From: Arion vulgaris
Taxonomy: Eukaryota; Mollusca; Gastropoda; Stylommatophora; Arionidae
Direction: 5' to 3'
Length of the DNA stretch: 64,000 nt
NCBI GenBank assembly: GCA_020796225.1
Contig: CM036756.1
Location: forward strand, 64,781,644-64,845,643
Under the pieces are notes generated by a model that saw nothing but the letters and a program-made list of their open reading frames with translations, was not told the DNA's origin and made no database searches. The first letter of the stretch is position 1; each line of letters opens with the position of its first letter. The position numbers and the translations under genes are program-made. Positions 1 to 11,500 of the stretch are shown piece after piece.

Positions 1-837
1 TATGTGTAACTACTGATGTTGGATGCTGGATATTTACTGTGTATGAATGATAACATGATAGCCAGCTTTAACAGTCTTTGTATTCAAATTTACAGACATT
101 ATTTTCTGTACAGTGTTGTGTTTTCTAGTGGAGCTTTTCAGTGGCAACGTAGGTTGCTACAGTGCACTACTCGTGTAAAAAGTTACACCAGCGGCAGGCC
201 GGTTAAGATGGCGGCTATGTTTTCTAGCCTCTAGTCCGTGTCGTTCTGCCGCAAGGCGAGTCAGGTCGCGCTGACCTGACCTTTGGTCAGTATGTTCGGC
301 GCGCGCCTACAAGCCGCATCGCGTCTAGGTAGGTCAGCACACTAGTGTGATGACCCCTACTTTAAGGCGCATAGCAAGGAAGCCAAAATGATATGGTGTG
401 CCAGGGATTGGTAGTACCTCTGTAACGAAGCTGTCATGCCCGTTTAAGGGCAGATTTCTGAACATTGGACCAAACCTGTCATTCAGCTCTCACCTGTTGC
501 TCATAGCAGCTGTCAGCATGCGGCAGTAGCCATCATATGGGCAATGGCTTTGACAGGCCAACCAAACCAGGCTGAGGGTAGCCGGATGGTTAACAACCAA
601 TCGGTGAAATAGGTCTTGCCTACCTTGCATGTAAAGACTGGACTCGACAGAGGGTGCGGAAGAAACCACTTTAGTGGCTCAATGGACACAACGGCGAGTA
701 CCAGCAAAGCACTGTGGAGCGTACTGAGCACGGTGAGGCACGTAGTACACCCTGGTCATCCACTGCACCTGAATCCTCCACCAGTCGTCTCGACTTGTCT
801 TGCCACTGGATCTTGTTGGAAACAGGAGAGAGAGTGA
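1..837. other. Unassigned GC-richer stretch, probably LINE-derived
   Basis: This stretch is richer in G and C than most of the window and has no long reading frame. It runs directly into the zinc-finger reading frame that ends at 1086, so it may be the older, broken upstream part of the same non-LTR element. No splice-consistent exon of the LRRK1-like gene could be recognised here, although the gene's kinase N-lobe must lie to the left. Assignment to a LINE is inference. Confidence 0.3.
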
Positions 838-1086
838 GGTCGACGTTTAGCGCAACTCTTCCTCACTTTAATCAAACTTGCTGCGCTAGTCACTGATTCA
901 TCCCAACTCCTACGAAAGGGTGCAAAATCCTGTGAGGCAGCACGTCAAGCAGCATCAGTACTGCGTAGACAAAAGAGAAAGGCCAGTGCACACCAGTCCC
1001 AGACTGTAGCAACAATCTCATGCCCACACTGTCCACGACTCTTCAAGGCACGCATCGGACTGACAAGTCACCTACGTGTCCATTGA
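838..1086 (+). pseudogene. LINE open reading frame C-terminus with C2H2 zinc finger
   Basis: An open frame of about 82 codons ends at the TGA at 1084-1086. Its middle is rich in Lys, Arg and Gln, and it ends with a C2H2 finger of spacing C-x2-C-x12-H-x3-H (CPHCPRLFKARIGLTSHLRVH type) a few bases before the stop. The RIGLxSHxR signature next to the stop is typical of the C-terminus of several animal non-LTR retrotransposon ORF2 proteins. There is a stop at 835 and no start codon, so this is a relic tail, not a cellular zinc-finger gene. Confidence 0.55.
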
Positions 1087-1306
1087 CTGATATTACATTT
1101 TGTTTGTTGGATGAAGTAACTATGTGGTTATAATCATATTTGATTGACGAACATTATTCAAATTTAATAATCTGAGTACATTTTGTCTACTGTCTTCTCA
1201 ACTAATATTTGAATTTATGAATAGTCGCTGCCTGTCTTAATTGTATTGCTGGCTCATTTTAGTTGTAGATATGTTTTATCTTGTTTTGTCATTTAAAAAT
1301 TATGAT
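1087..1306. other. AT-rich sequence without recognisable feature
   Basis: AT-rich sequence between the LINE tail and the TTAA-flanked element. I see no coding frame or repeat in it. Confidence 0.5.
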
Positions 1307-1310
1307 TTAA

Positions 1311-2164
1311 CCCTTTCGCTCTGTATTATTTTGACCTCTGGACTCATTTATTTTGCGATTCAAATTTAACATTCAATGTCAGTTAGTTTAAACCTTTATA
1401 ACTCTAGTACTGTTTCTCTAAAGTATGACATATTATATATTAAATTGTTGCTAATTGAAAGTGGAATACATTAATATAATAATATTTTACAATAGGTGAT
1501 ATACTTTTGAGAAAACTAGATTATTGTAGCATGACAATTTTGAAAAAAAAAATCATAACAAATATTTTTACTCTCGGGTTTGTATTACATCTTAATATTC
1601 ATAGATGATTCCAGACATAGCAGTTAAATAAAGATAATCTATGTGCGAACATATTCTCTAAGTTTCATCTACCTAGGTGCAGTAGTTTTTATAATATTCA
1701 CTTTTTTGTGTGGATTCGTCAATAAATGGAATGTTGGACGCCCATTCTTTAGATACAATTTTTACATTAGACTTACAACTATCGATACTGCATTTAATAA
1801 ACAATCAAATGTCATTATTACCATCAATTAAATCTTCTTCATTACTATCACAAGTTATAATTTGATCTAACAGTACTCCAGATTACACTGTAAACATCGT
1901 TGGAATCATTAACGTTTAAAAAAAAAGGTTTCGAGTTGAACACAATAATACACTGCTTTCCCTCTTTCAAATCTTTGTTAAATTGAGATAGTAATGTACC
2001 TACATATATGTACTTTCCGTTTCTGAAGATTTTTTTAACTTCAGTAAAGGGGTTGTGAAGGTACATTCGTTTCCGTGAACAGACATCCAAAAGCCGATAT
2101 ATCGGTTTTGCGACATCATGAACATTACTCTGAACCGATATATCGGCTCTGCAGTCCCTATGGG
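1311..2164. mobile_element. TTAA-flanked piggyBac-like nonautonomous element
   Basis: The element is flanked by TTAA at 1307-1310 and 2165-2168. It begins CCCTTTCGCTC and ends CCCTATGGG, so each end starts with CCC in inward orientation. The left end resembles the left ends at 52344 and 62465 (CCCTTTCACTCC), and it carries two copies of the palindrome CCGATATATCGG (near 2094 and 2140). A weak 80-codon frame on the minus strand (2090-1848) is not recognisable. TTAA target use and CCC termini are typical of piggyBac transposons; no transposase remains. The terminal repeats are short, so the right border is less certain. Confidence 0.55.
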
Positions 2165-2441
2165 TTAATCTTGTTTTTTCTTTTACTAATTATTCTCTTT
2201 CTTACCTCATATTTTATAATAATATGTTGATACACTACTATTAATTCGTTTCAGAATCTATTCTAAGTAAGAGGTACAAATGCAATAAAATTATAGCAAT
2301 TACAAAATAGAAGAGAAGATTGGTGTTTATATTAACAAAGATGTTAAGAATTGTTGTTAATCTGTTTTTACTGTTATAGTAAAACTATTGTTACTTTCTT
2401 GAGTAATCTTTTAATTGTTAACTATTTTATGACTATTTTAG

Positions 2442-2567
2442 GCTGATATCTACTCTTATGCCATAGTTATACTGGAAACTATGACAGGTCTTTCACCATC
2501 AGAGCGCCTTCAGAAATCCCATGTGATCAATGTTGACAAAAATGAGTTCACACCTGTTCACTTTCAG
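2442..2567 (+). CDS. LRRK1: LRRK1-like exon: kinase subdomain IX
   Basis: 42 codons between the acceptor ...ttttag and the donor CAG|gtagtt. It begins ADIYSYAIVILETMTG: the Asp-x-Tyr-Ser start of kinase helix F. Both borders are phase 0. The APE motif and activation loop must lie in an exon left of the window. Confidence 0.78.
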
Positions 2568-5500
2568 GTAGTTAGAGAACAATATTATAAATACTGTAAA
2601 AATACTGAAATGATTATCATATCGGCCATGATAGTGCAGATCTAAAAAAAATGGGGCTACTTAGAAAAGTTGCCTACCTTAAAATAACTCAAGACTTAAC
2701 ACACCCGTTAGTCAATGAACTAGAAACTGCAACAGCAATAGACTTAAATGTGGCCAGTCATGGCTGGGCCGAGCAGAAGAGGTCATAAAACTAGTATGTG
2801 CCATCCAAGACATAGATCATGGAGATGAGTGGATACCAACACCCACCGAACACAGACAATTCTTTGTGGAAGTCACTGCGGTAAACAAACCGAGTCACAA
2901 TTCGCTACCTTCAATAAGCAACGCAGAAGTCGAAGCGTTAATAAATGTCTACACATAGGAGGAAGATGCTGTTGTCTACACTGATGGTTTAGTGATTCTG
3001 CACTTCCGGAGTGCATGGGCCTTTATTGCTTGAACTAAAGGAAAGGTCATCAAAGAGACAAGTGGCACATAGGCGACAATTACTAGCAGCATGACCATGA
3101 TCCCTGAAGTAACTTTGGTTATTGGTTACTAAACTGACGTCATTGTGCTCCCTGCAGACCCATAGGTGCTCAGTCTCCTCCAACAGACATAGAAGAGTCT
3201 GCATACTGATGGTTCCCGTGGCTCACTGATTAAACACACTTCTCACTCTGCCCCTTCCCCCACTCCCCTCCCCAAGTACCTAAAGGTGCAAACATTAAAT
3301 TATGCATGCATTCTCAGCGACTATATGAAGATCATTTTGCAGAAGATCATGTCTGGTTATGTGCAAAGGCAGTGGATGCAATTAATACAAAAATGCAGCA
3401 ATCCAGACACTCACCTTCATCTTTGTCCCAGTTCATTCTGGGGTGAAGGGTAATAAGAGTACATCTGCACCGGCAAAGAAATGTGATTGAGAAAGGGCCG
3501 TCTATGGACAAAAGTGCCATCATCAGTGCTCTAAGAGAAAAACATACGCTCTGAAGATTTCAACGAAGAAGATAAAGAGTATTCTCTATCTCAGTTGCAC
3601 AAGTTATGCATACTCATAGATGCTTCAATTTGGGAAAAACATGAGAGAAACCCCAGTAGATACATCAACCAACACAAAATGGGAGTTATTAGTTGAAACA
3701 CATTGAAATACATGCTTAGGAGAATGTTGGAGCAATTATGGACATGTACGATAAAGATGATCATTAAATGAACAATGAACTATATTTTGTTTAATGGTCC
3801 TCTTTTCCTAGCATATAATTTGTTTCTCAGCTATTCATTGTCTTGCAGTTATGCTCAATTTATACTGCAATCAAGCACATACAATTAAACATTTAACCAT
3901 ACTCCAGTAGATTTAGTGTTGTAACAAATTCTTGCTTCTATCAGAAGGATGTATATGCAGGTCTTCTTTAATCCATACTTAGAATTTACTATATAGTAGA
4001 TATGATTTGATTTGAGTGATAGGACCATCATCATTGCACTTCAGTTATTAACCATGTGTGCTCCAATCTCTCATTCTTACACAGGAAGATCTCAGCTTAG
4101 GTGCACAAACTTCGTAGCACCGGCAGGGTCCCGATGAAATTTTGAAGATATTTTGTAGGAATTTTATTTTTTGTTATCCTTTCTAAAGAATTTTGCCCTG
4201 GTAGCAGCTTTCCAGCCTGCTCTTCTTGGTTTTGAACTGCCAAGGGTTCTTTTACGTGCTCAAATTGAACACGGGATCTACGTTTTATCGTCCGTCTCCG
4301 ATAGGACTCGGAACTCAATCTCACCTACACTGAGATCATGGATCTCTGGAAAAATATCCTGATGGCTTCACGAGGGAGCAAACTGAATATCTTTGACACG
4401 AGAGGCGAGCATCTAACCTCTATGCCACAGAGCCCTGTACTATATCGTAATATTGGTTTAATAGTAATATTTTGTTATTATTTATAAATAGATTTTATGA
4501 AATTTATATGAACATTTATTAATGAAGTCCTGATGTTCACAGGGTTGCAAAATTCAGTGTAACTTTCCTTGTTTGGAGACTATAATGAAGGAATGCTGGA
4601 GTTATGGGATAGATGAGCGGCCTTCTTCAGAGAAAATTGTTAAAAGAATGAAATCTGATCAGTTTTTGCTTCTTCATGATTCTATCACACTGGATAAAAG
4701 CAGCAATGATGATTTTGAAATTACTTGTGTTTATACCTGTGAGGTAAGCGCATATGTTAACACATTCACTACCAAATTGAAATGCATGCAGCTTCCATAT
4801 TAATCTTTCTTCACATTTTCATTTTGTAGACTTATGTACAGATTAGATTGTAGTTTTATTAGTTTTTAAAGTATTGTTATGAATTATACAGGGTGTTCAA
4901 GATAATTGCAGCCCCATTGACAATTCAAAACTTGCCAGGTACAAATTGAGTTGTGTTTATTTGCTATTTAAACCGGTTCTGACTAGCTCGTCCTACATCA
5001 CATTTGTTCATTGCCCTTCCTGCACTACAATTACACACCGTCACACAACCTTGACCTATACTACGTCATAACTGAACCTTCCCATTTCCATACATATATG
5101 CCAGATTAGCTCCATTCACGGGCTTCTTTTAAGTTGAACACCCTGTATATTGTTTTGTAGAAAAATAAATGAACTATTATCAAATACTAAAATAATGATG
5201 CATTCAGATGCTCTACTATTTCTTTTTTAATAGTTGAATGCGATTTACAGAAAAAGGCCATAAAAAATGTATTGAAAAATTAAACAAATCAATAACTTTT
5301 GATTGTATTAGACCAAACTTTACTAAAGTGAAAAAGACAAATATGGACAAATATTTTGCTACATTTAGACTGGTGGAAGGTGGAAGATCTGGATTAGTGA
5401 AAGTGGACAAGTCAACCACAGATGTATCAGTGTGTATGATGTAGAGTCATCTGGCTTCATGGTTTACAGAAAAATGTGTCCAGGGCCTCGAATTAGTGAC

Positions 5501-8500
5501 ATGACTAAAGTTGACTCCAGAATTGTTGTGGCTTGCAAGGTTTGTAAATCCTGTTATGTGTGAAACTAGGCATATCCACATATGTACATTTCTAGATATT
5601 ATCAATTTCATGAGAGCTCACATACAAAATATTTTCAGTGTTTTGTTTAATACATTTGACTATTTCTTTACTTTTATGTTATTCATATATTGTAGATAAC
5701 TGAGAGATATATGGATATTCTTATTTTATTTTCTGCTTCTTCAAACGCTCCATCGCAACCACTCGTTAGATCACTTTTTATGATTTGTATGTGATCTGAG
5801 CCTAAGAGCGATTTACATTGTACCAGTTATGCGCCTACAAGTAGGCCAGCACATCTGATTTCTGTGGCGCTTTTTATTCACTACGGTAGCTTCCCAAGTG
5901 AACTCGCTCCACAAGGCTGGTGGTCTGGGTTCAGCTCCGCAATGCGCAGGGAAATTTTTTCCCCGACCACGACGGCTCTCAGGTCGACCCAGCCTCAACT
6001 GGGTACCAGACATGCTCTGGGAAAGTAAAGGCTACCGGCGTGATGCTGACCACATCACCCATCGTGTGCCGACGGTCAATGAAAAATACAGTCCTAACAC
6101 TGTATTGACCTATATACCATGAAGTATGAAAGGGTCCCTTTTAGCTTCCCAAGGCCCATATCTCATTTGGCTCTTACAACATGCCTTGTAGGTTGCAGTG
6201 TTACTATTCTTTGCTCCCCTTCAGGGCACTAGCAACACACAGGCGTGATATATGGATATGAGATTTAAATTGTTGTCTTCCATATTTTTTAGACTGTTAG
6301 ACAACAAATATGTAGACTGGTTAGAGTGGATATTAGCCAACTATCAGTGAAGAGCAATCACATATTTAGTCCTTGTTGTCTGAGATTAAGTTAACTTATA
6401 AATTAGTCACATTTTGTACCTGATACCCTGAAATGAAAATCGTGGCATATCCTTTACAGGACTTAGTCATCAACAACAGTAAACGAGGCCTCAATTTTCT
6501 AGGCACCACTTGCACGTTCAGCAGTTTACCATTGCTTTCTGAACGGTGAGGTCTATTTTTATTGTTTGCAAAAATCTAAGGGAACTAATTTGCTTCCAAA
6601 CTTGCTTGGGTTGTGATCAAGCTCACTACTGCTTAAGCTAAAGACGCTCACTCCCTGATACCATACTAAGAGTTAATCTTATACTATTACTTTCTGAGAC
6701 TATCTTTGACATTTTTACAGGAGCTGAACTGCTTGGAAACAATTGAGAGAGAAGATCATAGCAACTTTGAGATTTGCAATAGAATAGATTTGGAAGCCAA
6801 ACCTACAAAACTTTTGAACCACTTATATGGAAACTCAGAGGTGCTGTATATGTGTGTGTCATGTGCATGTCATATCTTATCGTAAATGTGTGTGTGTAAG
6901 TGCATGCATCTGCCTGCATGTCTATTTTTGAAGTTGATGCCACCGTTTTTGGTAGTTAAAATGTGCAATTTAGGCAAAAATTTGCATTCATGCTTAGATT
7001 TCTTATTTGGGATCTCCTGTCTACTAGGATAGATTCTACTAATCACAGCAACTAAGGCCACCAAAAGAAAAGGAGGATTAAATCAATCAGAACGAAACGT
7101 TGCTGTGTATTGTCATTGTTTTTTAATTTTGTAAAACTACAGTGCTTTGTTATTACGTGTTTTGCCAGTTGCCATAGTTTTACTGGGTCTCCCCTTTATC
7201 GAGATTTGTATACAAAAATATGAGCAAACTAGAACAAGTTGTCATTTTACACCTCAGAACAGGGTACAATTGACTCCACAGCCACATGTATGAAATGAAA
7301 ATTGTGGCATATCCTAAAGGACATAGCCATCAACCACAGTAAACGAGTTGTTGATTTTTCTAGGCACCACTTATATGTTCAGTAGTTTGCCATTGCTTTC
7401 TGAACGGTGAGGTCTATTTTACCTTTTGTAAAAATCCCTCAGAAATGAATTTGCTTCCAAACTTGCACACCGTAGGGTTTGAACCAGGTACACTTGGGTT
7501 TGTGATCGAGCTCACTACCGCTTGAGCTACAGATGCTCACATGTACACATAATTCACATTTGGCAATGCAGCAACGTGGGCACCAAACTGCAGATCATAT
7601 ACTTAGGCAAACTCACTGGCCTAGTGAAACAACACTGGAATGAAAACTGCACCTCTTTGTGAAATACAAATGACAGGGAATTTATACACAAGACAACAAT
7701 TTTAGACATGTTTGTATATTAATACATTAACTATCAGAAAAGCCATTCAAACCCTTATAGAATTAAACCAAAATGGCTTGAGAGGGTTTTGCAGCATGGA
7801 TATTTAACAAGGCAGTGGAAAAACATGTATGCGCTTTAGAATATATGTGTTACGAAAGAGTCCTTAGTATACCATGGACAGAGGAGAGAACAAATAGATA
7901 TATCTAGAAAGAACTCAAAATCAAAGAAAACTGGCTGATGCTACAAATAAGAAAATTTTAGTATTTTGGACATATAAAAAGACAGGAAGAGTTGGAAAAA
8001 AACCATTATGAAAGGAAACATCCTGGTAAAGAGAAAAAAGGAAGACTATGAAAAGACGGATTCATGGTGCAATTGATGATTTGAGCATGATGGCTGCAGA
8101 GGCAGGACACTTGGCCTATAAAAGAAAGAAATTTTGAAGGACTCTTTTAGGGTGGAAAAGTTCTGCTCAGGACAAGCTATTTGATGCTGATGAGTTAACT
8201 CTTTCCACACTGAATTATTTCCTCAATTTTTAAGCAGTTAATTCAAGGGAGGTAAAAAAAAAAACCATCCCAACTTACTCATCAATAAGTAAATATATAT
8301 ATATTATTTTATACTAAATTGAAGAAAACTGGAGAACCTAAAAGAATAGCAAGGTTAAAAAGTAGTTGAAGTAAAACAGTAGAAGTGGAACTAGAAAGAC
8401 TTCTTATAAGGGAAGTAACTCTATGGTGCAGTGTGGAGTTCAACGGACTTCCGCCGTGGCACAGTGTGGAGATTAAAGCGTGGAAAGAGTTAATGTCTTA

Positions 8501-11500
8501 ACAGTTCAAACAAAATTACTTTCAGGCTCACTTTATTCTTCTTCTTCTTCTTTGCGTTCGTTCTTACGACCAATTTTAATCACTCTTTGTGATAAGTTTG
8601 ATCTTTGCCAAGAACGTGTATACGTTGCACATTGGTTTGGTAGGCCCTAAACGCATAAACTTCTACATGTTTAGGACATGTGCATCCGATTTCAGCCAAT
8701 CACTTTATTCATCTAGCATAATTTCTAGACCTAGAATTACATTCTATTCTGAATATTATGAACTAGTTTTATCAATATACTTACAAAATATAATGCACTG
8801 TGCTGTATTATTATCTATATACTTTACAAACTATAATGCACTGTGCCGTATATTACTATCTATATACTTTACAAACTATAATGCACTGTGCGGTATTATT
8901 TATATATTTTACAAACTAAAACGCACTGTTCCGTATTAGTATCTATATATTATACAAACTATAATGCACTGTGCCGTATTCTTCTTCTTCTTCAGCGATC
9001 TCTAGTCATGCGCTTAATTTACTGTGGACCACAAACTGGGCAGTCAGCTTCAGGTCTGTCACGTTTCCCCAAAGCTTAGTTTTCAGGTCGACTGGGTGTG
9101 GCCACATGTTGCTTCTCAGCTCACACAGGAGAGGACAGTCTTGCAGGATATGCTCTGGTGTCTGTTCCACCTGCTGACAGTGGCAGAGAGCTGTTTGACT
9201 TATTCTAGTCTATATAAGTGTTTGTTGAGTCTGCAGTGTCCTGTGCATAGTCGAAATATAATGACCTGGTCTGTTCTGCTTAGGTCTTTGAGGGAGTCTT
9301 TTTCATATCCAGTGTTTGTCTTCCAGTCTACTGCAGATTTTCTCTGTAGGTTTCTGGGGGTTTTAACCTCTTGAAAAGACAAGGGTTGGTAAATTTGCTC
9401 TTTGGCACTGCCCTCCTTAGCTAAGACATCGGCACTCTCATTGCCTGCAATGCCACAGTGAGATGGAATCCACTGCAAGTGAATTTCTGCCTTTTCTGAA
9501 AGCTGAGCAAGTTCTCTTTTAGGTTTTGTACTGTTCTGTCTAGCCTCCAGGGCTTGTATAGCTGACAGTGAGTTTGTGAGAAATACAATCTTGCCTGCAG
9601 GTGCTTGCAGCTTATTCATGTGCTGTGCTACCATCAGAAGGGCTAAGAGTTCTGCTTTGTAATTGGAACATATTCTTCCAGTAGGGGCCGCTAGAGACAC
9701 AGTAGTAGCATCTGGATACCTAATGTACACTCCTGCTCCACCATTCATGGTTGCCTCCATTGCTGATCCATCTGTGTAAATTCTTATATAGCTGTCTTCT
9801 GGAAACATGTAATGGAGATGTTCCATTGTAGTTGCTTTCTTCACTAGATTAGGCTCGACATCTTTGCTTAACAATTTAGGGATGGAGGTTGAGAAGTTTA
9901 GTTCTACTGAGTCTGGTTCCCAGTGATCAAAGTAATTCTTCAGGTATGGAATTATTTAGAGTTCCAAGTATGACTTTCTATTCTATTTTGACTTGTTTTA
10001 GCTTTACGTTTAGCATGTTATCTTGTTCTACTGCTTTTATGCAGCGGATGGGAGACATCTATTGATCCTTTCAGTCTATAGAATCAACTGTGCTGTATAT
10101 TACATATCTATATACTTTACAAACTATAATGCACTGTGCGGTATTATTTATATATTTTACAAACTAAAACGCACTGTTCGTATTAGTATCTATATATATA
10201 CAAACTATAATGCACTGTGCCGTATTCTTCTCTCTTCTTCAGCGATCTCTGGTCATGCGCTTAATTTACTGTGGACCACAAACTGGGCAGTCAGCTTCAG
10301 GTCTGTCACGTTTCCCCAAAGCTTAGTTTTCAGGTCGACTGGGTGTGGCCACATGTTGCTTCTCAGCTCACACAGGAGAGGACAGTCTTGCAGGATATGC
10401 TCTGGTGTCTGTTCCACCTGCTGACAGTGGCAGAGAGCTGTTTGACTTATTCTAGTCTATATAAGTGTTTGTTGAGTCTGCAGTGTCCTGTGCATAGTCG
10501 AAATATAATGACCTGGTCTGTTCTGCTTAGGTCTTTGAGGAGTCTTTGCATATCCAGTGTTTGTCTTCCAGTCTACTGCAGATTTTCTCTGTAGGTTTCT
10601 GGGGTTTTAACCTCTTGAAAAGACAAGGGTTGTAAATTTGCTCTTTGGCACTGCCCTCCTTAGCTAAGACATCGGCACTCTCATTGCCTGCAATGCCACA
10701 GTGAGATGGAATCCACTGCAAGTGAATTTCTGCCTTTCTGAAAGCTGAGCAAGTTCTCTTTTTAGGTTTTGTACTGTTCTGTCTAGCCTCCAGGGCTTGT
10801 ATAGCTGACAGTGAGTTTGTGAGAAATACAATCTTGCCTGCAGGTGCTTGCAGCTTATTCATGTGCTGTGCTACCATCAGAAGGGCTAAGAGTTCTGCTT
10901 TGTAATTGGAACATATTCTTCCAGTAGGGCCGCTAGAGACACAGTAGTAGCATCTGGATACCTAATGTACACTCCTGCTCCACCATTCATGGTTGCCTCC
11001 ATTGCTGATCCATCTGTGTAAATTCTTATATAGCTGTCTTCTGGAAACATGTAATGGAGATGTTCCATTGTAGTTGCTTTCTTCACTAGATTAGGCTCGA
11101 CATCTTTGCTTAACAATTTAGGGATGGAGGTTGAGAAGTTTAGTTCTACTGAGTCTGGTTCCCAGTGATCAAAAAGTAATTCTTCAGGTATGGAATTATG
11201 ATTTAGTAGTTCCAAGTATGACTTTCCTATTTCTTTTGCTTTGTGGTTTAGACTGTATCGCTTTAGTCTGTTCTTTGTTCTAGCGCTATTTTTTATGCAG
11301 CGGATGGGAGACATCCTTTGATCCTTTCAGTCTGTAGAATCAACTGTGCTGTATTATTATCTATTACTTTAAAACTATAATGCACTGTCGATATTACTAT
11401 CTATATACTTTACAAACTATAATGCACTGTGCGGTATTATTTATATATTTTACAAACTAAAAGCACTGTTCGTATTAGTATCTATATATTATACAAACTA

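Noticed and set aside
8589..8939. 116-codon plus-strand frame
   Set aside because: It lies across a SINE D tail and the minisatellite; its repetitive Tyr/Thr/Asn composition follows from the monomer.
9024..9374. 116-codon plus-strand frame and its equivalents at 10271 and 11562
   Set aside because: Antisense to the LINE RNase H region on the minus strand, which has clear domain motifs.
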